Of a stretch of DNA of 34,657 nt, positions 24,851-32,309 are shown piece after piece (the first letter of the stretch is position 1; every line of letters begins with the position of its first letter). Below the pieces are notes generated by a model. That model was not told the DNA's origin. It searched no databases and saw nothing but the letters and a program-made list of their open reading frames with translations. Origin of the DNA: Lachnospiraceae bacterium (GTDB lineage: Bacteria; Bacillota; Clostridia; Lachnospirales; Lachnospiraceae); assembly GCA_024692955.1 (NCBI GenBank), contig JAILLW010000063.1, forward strand, positions 1-34,657, in the 5' to 3' direction. The position numbers and the translations under genes were made by a program.

Positions 24851-27484
24851 TTATTCTTCCCGGGCCGCCGTTCTCTTCGGAAATCTTTCGAAGATCAGCG
24901 GTGTGATCGACATCAGCAGCACAAAAGCCATCGGGTGGGAAAGATGATAAACCCATTCCACAAGCCCCGCCACGCCGAAGGCGATCGTGATGATCATCGG
25001 CAGGAGGGCATATTTTTCTCTGTCCCGGAACGCGATATAATAGCGGATCCCCATAATAAGCGTCGCAAGTCCGAAGATCACGAAAAGGATCCCCACCGGG
25101 ATTCCGTGATCGTATGCCACCTGCAGATACACATCATGGGCATGGGTCGCGATCTCTCCGTCCGAGAGCACCGCCCCCATATCATCATGGCCCGTAAGAT
25201 TCATCTGGGACAGATAGGATCTGTAGATATCCAGCCTTCCGTTCGTATAATCGCCTTCATCCCTGTATTCGTCCTCCCCGGTTCCGGCCTCCGAAAAGTG
25301 CAGTCCCTCCGAAAGGACCGGGATCTTTTCTCCGAAGCCGCTGTCCGACAGTACGGGTACCGCAGCGAAATCAAGCGCGCCGGAAAGAGCCTCGTCGCTG
25401 TTTTCCGGATGTGTCAGACGGTATTCCTCCATTTCCCCGTAAATATCGAAGGTCCCTTCCGGAAGCCCGAGGATCTTGTCCGCGAATACGTCGATGAAGC
25501 GGCCGACCCGCATATACTCGTTGGACCACAGCTTCCTTCCCCGGAGGGTATCGTCCGTGTAAAACTCGATGTCGTAGGTATAGGGATCCGACACCAGTGC
25601 CGGAACGGTGCGCTGCACCTCGAACACCACGGGAAGCAGGAGCAGGATTGCCCCAATACAATAACATGCGTTTTTTAATGAATTCTTAAACCGTTCCCCT
25701 CCGCTCCCGTAAGCCGTGAGCAGGAAAGAGAGCAGCGCGGTCACCAGCATGGCGGCATAGGCCGTTCTGGCCATCGTAAAGATGAGATAGGAGGAAACGA
25801 TCCCGAAGAACAGAAGCTCTTTCCAGGAATAGGAAAGCAGCCTCCGGATCCTTCCCTGTCCTGTTGCGGTCCCTTCCTTCTTTTCCGCTTCTTTCGCGCG
25901 GAACCGGTAGAATTTCGAAAGCAGCAGCACCAGCGCCACGCAGCAGATCGTCGTCATATAGGTGGCGGTGATCGTCGCCGTATGGAAATAGTGGGTATAG
26001 CGCGCGGAGCGGTAGGTACTGTACGGTCTGTGCATCAGCGCCCAGCAGGTGATATAGATGAATTCCAGCACCACTCCGCGGACAAGGTTTTCAAGAAAAC
26101 GTTCCTTCTTTTTCCACATCCCGTAATTCAGATAGAGGAGCGTAAAGGAACCGGCGAGCACCACGGTCCACCAGCGGGTATTCCGGAAGATGACGATCGA
26201 GAGAAAATAAAGGAGCAGGATCCCGCCGTAAACCGGGTTCACTCCGGCAAGCTTCTTTTGGACAAGGCCTTTTACGGTCCCGATCAGGATCAGTCCGAAA
26301 AGGATCGCCGCAGCCACCGTCATCCGCAATACGAAAACATCATCCGGATTCATTTCCGGAACAAGGTTTTTCCGGTAATAAACATATCCCGCAGCCGAAG
26401 CAGCAAGAAGGTAGATGAGATTATAGAGCCGGAAAAGATCCCTTGCGGAAAACATCGCAAGAATAATGAAGGCGAACCAGAACATCTCTTTTCTCTCGGC
26501 AACTCTGTGATGGATATCATAAAGCCCCGACACATACTGGCAGCAGGCCTGAAGAGAGAGTGCGATGGCCGCAGACTGAGTGAAGTCCGGAATATGATCC
26601 CTGAGATATTCCGCGGAAAGAACGCTTTCCTGTCCGGTCCGGTCGTGATTGATCGCATAAAAAAGGATCAGCGCAAGAAGGACCGTTGCAAAGAGTGCGA
26701 AGCCGTTGTCCAGTTTATGAAGACTCACCTTTCCGAGGAAGACGGCCGTGATGCAGGTAATGATGAGCAGCGCCGCAAGCGGGTTCATGATATGCTTCAT
26801 CACGGATTCCACGGATACGGGTCTGTCCTTCAGGATACCCTGCCTTTCCTGCCCCTCTTCCTTCCGGAAGACAAGATCGGTAAGAGAAGAAAGGGCAAAG
26901 GCCGCCATCAGAACGATCCCGATGAAGAACAGGGATTCCCACACATCGAGCGGCTCCCGGTAGGTATAATCCGCCGCGTAGTTAAATCCCTGAAGCGGAT
27001 CGTCATTGTAATAGGCCACCGCGATCACGTCGGGATTCGCCCCCCAGGGTTCCATGCTCACTGTAAGGGCCGTTCCGGATCCTTCATCGACCCAGACCTT
27101 AAAGAAATACGGGGTTACCCCGTCATGTATAAGATCCACATCGATCGGTACGTCCACATAGGCGGGAAGCTTCTTCGGAAGTACCACATCCTCCTCCGCC
27201 AGCTTCTTCTGTTGCGCGTCATAAAGGCTCACGAAAAAGGAGTCTCCCTTGCCCTGCATCACGCAGAGGCGGAGCCTGTCAAGATGATCTCCGTTCGCGA
27301 AAAAGATCTGCCGTACGGAATTGTTCATGTTGATCAGGGAGGAAGTCGTCCCGGATGTGACCGGTACGGAAAAGACCTCATCCTTCTTCACGGCACGAAA
27401 AGGAAATACCGAAAGGATCAGCACAAAAGCGAGGATCGCTATGACCGCTTTAACCGCGGAACTTTTCCACAGAATTTTTCTCAT
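24851..27484 (-). CDS. O-antigen ligase/polymerase-like membrane protein with extracellular N-domain
   Basis: An 877-residue protein. After TM1 (about 11-28) comes a non-membrane, beta-rich domain (about 30-170), then about twelve TM helices. Near residue 780 the large periplasm-side loop contains THAHDVYLQVAYDHG, which matches the conserved histidine region of the Wzy_C/O-antigen ligase (WaaL) family. It would polymerise or attach lipid-linked repeats on the outer face of the membrane. The long N-terminal domain is not part of the standard family (usually 400-500 residues). The gene has its own strong promoter and overlaps the dehydratase start. Polymerase (Wzy) is more likely than ligase in a Gram-positive. 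Confidence 0.85.
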   Translation of the reverse strand: MRKILWKSSAVKAVIAILAFVLILSVFPFRAVKKDEVFSVPVTSGTTSSLINMNNSVRQIFFANGDHLDRLRLCVMQGKGDSFFVSLYDAQQKKLAEEDVVLPKKLPAYVDVPIDVDLIHDGVTPYFFKVWVDEGSGTALTVSMEPWGANPDVIAVAYYNDDPLQGFNYAADYTYREPLDVWESLFFIGIVLMAAFALSSLTDLVFRKEEGQERQGILKDRPVSVESVMKHIMNPLAALLIITCITAVFLGKVSLHKLDNGFALFATVLLALILFYAINHDRTGQESVLSAEYLRDHIPDFTQSAAIALSLQACCQYVSGLYDIHHRVAERKEMFWFAFIILAMFSARDLFRLYNLIYLLAASAAGYVYYRKNLVPEMNPDDVFVLRMTVAAAILFGLILIGTVKGLVQKKLAGVNPVYGGILLLYFLSIVIFRNTRWWTVVLAGSFTLLYLNYGMWKKKERFLENLVRGVVLEFIYITCWALMHRPYSTYRSARYTHYFHTATITATYMTTICCVALVLLLSKFYRFRAKEAEKKEGTATGQGRIRRLLSYSWKELLFFGIVSSYLIFTMARTAYAAMLVTALLSFLLTAYGSGGERFKNSLKNACYCIGAILLLLPVVFEVQRTVPALVSDPYTYDIEFYTDDTLRGRKLWSNEYMRVGRFIDVFADKILGLPEGTFDIYGEMEEYRLTHPENSDEALSGALDFAAVPVLSDSGFGEKIPVLSEGLHFSEAGTGEDEYRDEGDYTNGRLDIYRSYLSQMNLTGHDDMGAVLSDGEIATHAHDVYLQVAYDHGIPVGILFVIFGLATLIMGIRYYIAFRDREKYALLPMIITIAFGVAGLVEWVYHLSHPMAFVLLMSITPLIFERFPKRTAAREE

Positions 27485-27496
27485 AATAACCTTAAT

Positions 27497-27525
27497 ATTT
27501 TACCTTATTTCAATGGGAAAGTCAA
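27497..27525 (-). promoter_or_regulatory. Strong predicted internal promoter before the O-antigen ligase-like gene
   Basis: On the minus strand TTGACT (27525-27520) and TAAAAT (27502-27497) are exactly 17 bp apart, five of six consensus bases in each box. The predicted start is near 27490, only 6 nt before the ATG at 27484, so this transcript would lack most of the AAGG ribosome site. The 68-nt gap after the DUF6020-like gene holds only this element. Confidence 0.6.
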
Positions 27526-27552
27526 AATTCCGGAGCCGGGCAGAAGAAAGGA

Positions 27553-29319
27553 TCAGGACCGCTTTCCGGCAGGCGCATCGTCCGTCCGAAGGCTGTCATA
27601 CACGAGCATCGGAACCAGGATCCAAAGATAATATACATACCGCACGAGGCTCATGGGGCCGAACAGGCAGGTAAAAACGACGCAGAGCGGGAGAATATAG
27701 GGCAGCGCCCTTTCCCGTTTTCCGGAAAAAACAAGGAATCCGAAAAAGTAAAGATATACCCAGAGGAGAAAGCCCGGCGCGAAAAGGAGCCGGATAACGG
27801 GTGCCCGCTGGATCCACGGATCAAGGGAGATCCACCGGAAAAAGCGGTCGATGAATGGTATAAAAGGTTTTCTCTCTCCGGGAGGCTCCGTTTCATAGCC
27901 GAAATAGGAGCTTTCCCCATAGGTGAAGGTATAAACGCTCCTGCCGCCGTAGCCGTCTATGACCGCATTCGGATCCCACATCCCGTAAGAGGTCATCACC
28001 CAGGCGGTAAGATAAGCCGAAGGATGCTTCAGTCCGAGCTTCAGATAGAGCCGGTAAAAGCCCGCCTTGTCCTGCTCATACGCACCTTCGTCAAACTCGA
28101 TCTTGACCTCATCCGAGCATTTCGGCGTATAATGGCGGATCCCCTCTTCGGGAATATATTTAAGGACCGCGCTTTTTTCCTCTGCGGAAAGGCTCTCCGG
28201 ATCATAGGCAGCGATCCTTGCCATCTGCTGGATCGGAACGGTCAGGATCTCTCTGTGTCCCACGTCCCCTGCGCGGGTTCCGAGGGTAAGGATGCGGCTT
28301 ACGGCCCCGAAGATCAGCACCGAAAGGACGAAAGCGATCGCCGGTTTTCTCTCGTCGATCCCCCGGAAATACAGAATAAAGACCGCAAGAACCCCGAAGA
28401 TCAAAAAGGCATAGACCCCGTTGTTCCGATAAAGCATCATAAGGACCGCAAAAGAGACGAGCAGCCAAAACGAAGGGCTCTTTTTCCCTTCAAAGTCTCT
28501 CCGGTCTTTTAAATAACGCCTGATATATAATATCGTCATCAGCATGAATCCGGTGAAGAGACCGTCCTTTGCCGAACAGAGCGCATACATCACGATCACC
28601 GGGAATAGACCGAGATAAAGGACCCATACGGCAATAAAGAGAATCCCTTTTCCATGGGTTTTCAAAGGATCGCCCTGTTTTGAAGCACCGCCCCGGTCCG
28701 GTCCCGTATCCTTCTTCCATCCTGCCGCAGGGGGAATGATCTCCCGGGTAAATTCCCTTATCATCCATCCGTAGATCAGAGCCGAAACCGCGGCCTGAAA
28801 CAGGATAAAAGCGGCGATCGACAGATTGTAGTCACCGGTGATCTTATGGACGCCCTGAATGACACCGCCCATCGACAGCACATGAAAAAGCGGATGCTGA
28901 TTGTCAAAACGCCGCTTCAGCACTTCATCCAGTTCATATCCGGCATCATAAACGAAAAATCCGGGATAGACCCCGAGAAGATTTATGAAATAAAAGAGAA
29001 AGATCAATGCGGAAGAAACCGGCCAGACAGGATCCGGAAACCGCCTCTTTTTCTTCGTATCTTCGAAAACGGCTTCCCGGGAAGGGTTTTCATCCGGCCT
29101 TTCGTTCGGCTTTTTCCCTCCGATATGTCTTTGAAGGCCCTCCCAGGTCAGCAGAAAAAAGCCTGCGGCCACTCCGGACCATAGGAGGATCGAAAGGTAT
29201 GTAAGGGGACTTTTTACGCGGATCTCCCCGAAATTCCGGGCCTGATAGCCGAATACGATCGTCAGTCCGTACAGAATTCCGAGAATGCAGCCCGGTATCC
29301 GGGAAGTTTTTTTGCTCAT
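27553..29319 (-). CDS. DUF6020-like polytopic membrane protein
   Basis: A 588-residue integral membrane protein with about twelve hydrophobic segments, an extracellular-type loop YPGFFVYDAGYELDEVLKRR, followed by the segment NQHPLFHVLSMGGVIQG, the pattern I associate with DUF6020 proteins of Clostridia and surface-glycan loci. The layout (aspartate in the first loop, long soluble C-terminal-proximal loop) is GT-C-like, so a lipid-donor glycosyltransferase is a reasonable idea. It is the first gene of the main operon. ATG 29319 is preferred over the TTG two codons earlier. No ribosome site precedes it, and the predicted promoter starts the mRNA only about 5 nt upstream. Confidence 0.78.
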   Translation of the reverse strand: MSKKTSRIPGCILGILYGLTIVFGYQARNFGEIRVKSPLTYLSILLWSGVAAGFFLLTWEGLQRHIGGKKPNERPDENPSREAVFEDTKKKRRFPDPVWPVSSALIFLFYFINLLGVYPGFFVYDAGYELDEVLKRRFDNQHPLFHVLSMGGVIQGVHKITGDYNLSIAAFILFQAAVSALIYGWMIREFTREIIPPAAGWKKDTGPDRGGASKQGDPLKTHGKGILFIAVWVLYLGLFPVIVMYALCSAKDGLFTGFMLMTILYIRRYLKDRRDFEGKKSPSFWLLVSFAVLMMLYRNNGVYAFLIFGVLAVFILYFRGIDERKPAIAFVLSVLIFGAVSRILTLGTRAGDVGHREILTVPIQQMARIAAYDPESLSAEEKSAVLKYIPEEGIRHYTPKCSDEVKIEFDEGAYEQDKAGFYRLYLKLGLKHPSAYLTAWVMTSYGMWDPNAVIDGYGGRSVYTFTYGESSYFGYETEPPGERKPFIPFIDRFFRWISLDPWIQRAPVIRLLFAPGFLLWVYLYFFGFLVFSGKRERALPYILPLCVVFTCLFGPMSLVRYVYYLWILVPMLVYDSLRTDDAPAGKRS

Positions 29320-29325
29320 GATCAA
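29316..29325 (-). promoter_or_regulatory. Operator-like element, copy at the operon start
   Basis: TTGATCATGA on the minus strand lies 5 nt after the TATAAT box, covering the predicted start point and the first codon of the DUF6020-like gene. An identical copy sits at the same place in the divergent promoter at 29434-29443. A shared repressor site is inferred. Confidence 0.4.
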
Positions 29326-29330
29326 ATGTA

Positions 29331-29359
29331 ATTATACGGTATAAAAAGACCGCCTTCAA
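29331..29359 (-). promoter_or_regulatory. Predicted main promoter of the polysaccharide operon
   Basis: On the minus strand TTGAAG (29359-29354) and a perfect TATAAT (29336-29331) are 17 bp apart. The predicted start is about 29324, 5 nt before ATG 29319. It faces away from the HTH-regulator promoter about 90 bp to the right. Confidence 0.6.
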
Positions 29360-29423
29360 GCGCATTCCGCCCGGAGATGGCGTCACATCGGGAATAACGT
29401 TTGTGCTCGGCCGGACTTAAGTA

Positions 29424-29429
29424 TATACT
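29424..29429 (+). promoter_or_regulatory. Predicted -10 box of the HTH-regulator gene
   Basis: TATACT lies 38 nt before the HTH-regulator ATG. A poor -35-like TTGTGC is at 29401-29406 with 17 bp spacing, matching three of six bases, so the promoter is probably weak or helped by another factor. The predicted start is near 29436, inside the operator-like repeat. Confidence 0.45.
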
Positions 29430-29433
29430 GTAC

Positions 29434-29443
29434 TTGATCATGA
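29434..29443 (+). promoter_or_regulatory. Operator-like element, copy at the HTH-regulator promoter
   Basis: TTGATCATGA lies 4 nt after the TATACT box on the plus strand, over the predicted start point. It is the inverted partner of the copy at 29316-29325, centre to centre 118 bp apart. Confidence 0.4.
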
Positions 29444-29467
29444 TTCTCATCGAAAGGAGACTGACCT

Positions 29468-29965
29468 ATGGGACGCGCATCAACGAAAGAGAACAAATCC
29501 GTATATCAGACTGCCAGAGAGGAAGCCGGCCTCACCCGTGAAAAAGCAAGTGAGCTCATCGGCTTTATGTCCGCGGATCATATCGAAAAGATTGAAAACG
29601 CGAAGATCAATATCCAGCCGGATGACGTTATGGCGCTCTCGGACTGTTATAAGGACCCGAAGCTCTGCAACTATTACTGTTCCAACGAATGCCCGATCGG
29701 TCAGAAATACGTGCCCGAGGTCCATCTGAAGGACCTTTCCCAGATCGCGATCGAAACCCTGAATTCCCTGAACAGGATCAACCGTGAAAAGGACCGGCTT
29801 CTCGAGATCATCGAGGACGGCAGGGTGAGTGACGATGAGCTTCAGGACTTTGTTACCATCAAAAAGACTCTGGATAAGATCTCTCTTTCCGTCGATACTC
29901 TTCAGCTCTGGGTCGACAAGGCGGTCGCGGACGGCAATCTCGACCGGTCGGCTTTCGAGGACTGA
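29468..29965 (+). CDS. Small HTH (XRE-like) transcriptional regulator
   Basis: A 165-residue soluble protein. Residues about 10-60 form an XRE-type helix-turn-helix (VYQTAREEAGLTREKASELI, then ADHIEKIENAKINIQPDDVM). A short conserved cysteine patch follows (CNYYCSNECPIGQ, 67-79), then a long helical region (about 85-160) likely used for dimerisation. The three closely spaced cysteines could bind a metal or sense redox state, but this is not shown. The start has AAAGGAG about 8 nt upstream. Transcribed divergently from the main polysaccharide operon and bordered by paired operator-like repeats, it is the best candidate for a local regulator. This protein type is common in Lachnospiraceae. Confidence 0.85.
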   Translation: MGRASTKENKSVYQTAREEAGLTREKASELIGFMSADHIEKIENAKINIQPDDVMALSDCYKDPKLCNYYCSNECPIGQKYVPEVHLKDLSQIAIETLNSLNRINREKDRLLEIIEDGRVSDDELQDFVTIKKTLDKISLSVDTLQLWVDKAVADGNLDRSAFED

Positions 29966-29976
29966 TCCTTCTTTCA

Positions 29977-30004
29977 CCGCAAAATAACTGTCCGTATTTT
30001 GCGG
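29977..30004 (+). terminator. Perfect 10-bp hairpin after the HTH-regulator gene
   Basis: CCGCAAAATA and TATTTTGCGG pair perfectly around an 8-nt loop, 11 nt after the stop codon. A run of six Ts follows only after a further 11 nt (30014-30019), so it is an imperfect intrinsic terminator. It may instead be a processing site or partial attenuator before the flotillin promoter. Confidence 0.5.
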
Positions 30005-30033
30005 AATTATCCGTTTTTTCAATTCTCACCGGG

Positions 30034-30042
30034 TGTTACACT
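30034..30042 (+). promoter_or_regulatory. Predicted extended -10 promoter of the flotillin gene
   Basis: TGTTACACT gives an extended -10 element (TG at 30034-30035, TACACT at 30037-30042). No good -35 box lies at the normal distance. The predicted start near 30049 gives a leader of about 49 nt before the ATG at 30098. Confidence 0.4.
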
Positions 30043-30097
30043 CTTTCTGACAGTTAGGACAGGCGGATGGTTTAAGCCATCCCGGAAGGAGGAGACT

Positions 30098-31627
30098 ATG
30101 TTGTACCTGACACCCATTATCATCGTTGCGATCATCGTTCTTCTGATCATCATCGTGGCGGCCGGATATGTGAAGGCTCCGCCCGACAAGGCTTTCATCA
30201 TCTCGGGTCTTCGTACCAGACCCCGTATCCTGATCGGACGGGCCGGGATCAAGATCCCGTTCCTCGAAAGAGTGGACCGACTCTATCTCGGACAGATGAC
30301 CGTTGATATCAAAACGGAACAGTCCGTACCCACGAACGATTTCATCAACGTAAACGTGGATGCTGTGGCGAAGGTAAGGATCGGAACGGATCCGGAAGCG
30401 ATCCAACTTGCTGCGAAGAACTTCCTGAACAAGACCCCCCAGCAGATCACGCAGGATTTGCAGGATTCCCTTCAGGGTAATATGCGTGAGATCATCGGTA
30501 CCCTTGCTTTAAAGACCATCAACACCGACCGGGATTCCTTCTCCGATCAGGTTATGGAAAAAGCTTCCAGGGATATGAACAAGCTGGGGATCGAGATCCT
30601 CTCCTGCAATATCCAGAACGTGACCGATGAAAACGGCCTCATCAGTGACCTCGGTATGGACAATACCGCGAAGATCAAGAAGGACGCCGCTATTGCGAAA
30701 GCGCAGGCCGACCGGGATGTGGCCATTGCCCAGGCGGAAGCCGACAAGGCCGCGAATGACGCACGGGTTCTCGCCCAGACGGAGATCGCGGAAAAGAACA
30801 ATGCGCTGGCCATCAAAAAGGCCGAGCTGAAAAAAGACGCGGATACCAAAAACGCGGAAGCGGATGCCGCTTATGAGATCCAGAAGCAGGAACAGGAAAA
30901 GTCGATCCAGACCGCTACCGTAAACGCCCAGATCGCGAAAGCGGAGCGCGAGGCGGAACTGAAGCAGCGGGAAGTAACCGTTAAGCAGCAGGAGTTGGCA
31001 GCCCAGATCGAGAAGCAGGCAGACGCGGAAAAATACCGCGCGGAAAAGGCGGCGGAAGCCGATCTCGTAAAGCGTCAGAAGAACGCGGAAGCTCAGAAGT
31101 ACGAACAGGAGAAAGACGCCGAGGCGAAAAAAGCCCAGGCGGAAGCTCAGAAATTTGCCGCCGAGCAGGAGGCTGCCGGTATCAAGGCAAAGTATGACGC
31201 GGAAGCCGCAGGTATTGCCGCTAAGGGTCTTGCGGAAGCGGAAGCCATTAAGGCCAAGGGCCTTGCGGAAGCGGAAGCCATGGAGAAAAAGGCGGAAGCC
31301 TACAAGAAATACAACGGCGCGGCCATGGCCGAGATGATGATCAAGATCATGCCCCAGATGGCGGCGGAGATCGCGAAGCCTCTCTCCCAGATCGACAAGA
31401 TCAACATCTACGGTACGAGCGAGGGCTCAAACGGCGCAAGCCAGATCTCCGGCAATATGCCCATCGTGATGAAGCAGGTCTTCGACACCATGAGCGAGGC
31501 AACGGGTGTTGACTTTACCGAGATCATGAGAGCCGGAACCTATGACGCCAAGGTAAACCGCAACGTGAACCTGACAGGCGGATCCGTAACGGCGAGCGTC
31601 AATGATGCATCACCCGCGGAAAGCTGA
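30098..31627 (+). CDS. Flotillin-like SPFH-domain membrane scaffold protein
   Basis: A 509-residue flotillin of the YuaG/FloT type, which organises functional membrane microdomains. One N-terminal TM helix (about 5-23) is followed by an SPFH/PHB domain (about 25-200, starting YVKAPPDKAFIISG) and a long Ala/Glu/Lys-rich coiled coil (about 205-420) with EA repeats, ending in a small non-helical tail. ATG 30098 has AGGAGGAGA just upstream and was chosen over an in-frame start at 29999, which lacks one and would add a non-membrane extension. It is followed by a strong terminator, so it is probably monocistronic. Confidence 0.95.
   Translation: MLYLTPIIIVAIIVLLIIIVAAGYVKAPPDKAFIISGLRTRPRILIGRAGIKIPFLERVDRLYLGQMTVDIKTEQSVPTNDFINVNVDAVAKVRIGTDPEAIQLAAKNFLNKTPQQITQDLQDSLQGNMREIIGTLALKTINTDRDSFSDQVMEKASRDMNKLGIEILSCNIQNVTDENGLISDLGMDNTAKIKKDAAIAKAQADRDVAIAQAEADKAANDARVLAQTEIAEKNNALAIKKAELKKDADTKNAEADAAYEIQKQEQEKSIQTATVNAQIAKAEREAELKQREVTVKQQELAAQIEKQADAEKYRAEKAAEADLVKRQKNAEAQKYEQEKDAEAKKAQAEAQKFAAEQEAAGIKAKYDAEAAGIAAKGLAEAEAIKAKGLAEAEAMEKKAEAYKKYNGAAMAEMMIKIMPQMAAEIAKPLSQIDKINIYGTSEGSNGASQISGNMPIVMKQVFDTMSEATGVDFTEIMRAGTYDAKVNRNVNLTGGSVTASVNDASPAES
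31220..31285 (+). repeat. 33-bp tandem duplication inside the flotillin coiled coil
   Basis: Two adjacent 11-codon units encode AKGLAEAEAIK and AKGLAEAEAME. The DNA copies are nearly identical, with differences mostly at third positions, which points to a duplication within the EA-repeat region. An 11-residue unit keeps the coiled-coil (hendecad) phase. Confidence 0.75.
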
Positions 31628-31660
31628 AAAGCCTTCCGGTAACATACCTCTCCGAGCGGG

Positions 31661-31690
31661 AAAGGCTGCCCTTGCGGCAGCCTTTCTTTG
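31661..31690 (+). terminator. Rho-independent terminator after the flotillin gene
   Basis: AAAGGCTGCC and GGCAGCCTTT form a perfect 10-bp stem with a 5-nt CTTGC loop, 33 nt after the flotillin stop, followed by CTTTG. It lies between two convergent genes; on the minus strand the downstream run is weaker, but the A/T ends of the stem may still make it work for the GNAT gene, which ends 10 nt away. Confidence 0.8.
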
Positions 31691-31699
31691 ATCCGTCGA

Positions 31700-32242
31700 T
31701 CATATAAGTTCCGTCTCCATGAAGATGACGTTCTTTTCCCTCTGCTCCATTACGGAAAACACCTTTTCCCTGCGGCCGGGTATTACGGAAAAGCCGGCGC
31801 TCTCATAACTTTTTCTCGCGGCTTCGTTATCTTCAAAGAGGCGGAGGAATAGTTTTTTGAGCTTCAGAACGTTCTTCGCGTAGCTTCTCATCATCCGGCA
31901 GGCCTGGGTCCCGTATCCGCGCCCCAGCGTATCCTTTTCTCCGATAAAGATCCCGTACTCCGCCGTTCCTTTCTCCGTATCTATGTCCCGAAGATAAACG
32001 GAGCCCACCGGCCTTTCCTTCAAGCGGTCTTCGGACCGCAGTATCATAATGAACTGCCGGACCTTTCCTGTCTCCACCATCGTATGAAGCCAGTGAAGAT
32101 GCACCTCTTCCGTAAAAAGCTCCTGATAAAGAAAGTTTCTCCGTACATGGTCGGAATTCCGCCATCTTATGATATCCGCCGTATCCTCCTCCGTTATCGG
32201 GCGAAGGATCATCTCCTCTTTTTTTGTTCCGCCTTTTTCCAT
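31700..32242 (-). CDS. GNAT-family N-acetyltransferase
   Basis: A 180-residue acetyl-CoA-dependent acetyltransferase of the RimJ/PseH-like type. It has the N-terminal ILRPITEEDTADIIRWRN, motif A with R108-G109-Y-G111 (GRGYGTQA) and the C-terminal NEAARKSYESAGF (139-151). The start has AGAGG about 6 nt upstream. It lies 67 nt after a polysaccharide membrane protein and downstream of a WecE-type aminotransferase, so acetylation of the 4-amino group of a nucleotide-linked amino sugar is a plausible role, like PseH or WecD. Ribosomal-protein or other acetylation cannot be excluded. Confidence 0.87.
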   Translation of the reverse strand: MEKGGTKKEEMILRPITEEDTADIIRWRNSDHVRRNFLYQELFTEEVHLHWLHTMVETGKVRQFIMILRSEDRLKERPVGSVYLRDIDTEKGTAEYGIFIGEKDTLGRGYGTQACRMMRSYAKNVLKLKKLFLRLFEDNEAARKSYESAGFSVIPGRREKVFSVMEQREKNVIFMETELI

Positions 32243-32309
32243 TGAAACCTCTGTATGTGCCGTTTCCGAAGTTCATAAATCCCCGGCATTTACGGCTTTT
32301 TCTTTATCC

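Noticed and set aside
25982-27631. Long open frame on the plus strand opposite the O-antigen ligase-like gene
   Set aside because: Composition is atypical (very rich in His, Arg, Lys and Asp), no recognisable domain or promoter, and it crosses the promoter region of the minus-strand gene.
29987-30060. Riboswitch before the flotillin gene
   Set aside because: Only one simple hairpin was seen, ending before the predicted transcription start. The remaining leader is too short for a known riboswitch class.
29999-30097. Extended N-terminus for the flotillin
   Set aside because: The extension has no ribosome site, overlaps the terminator hairpin and promoter, and would place 33 residues before the membrane anchor. 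ATG 30098 has AGGAGG.
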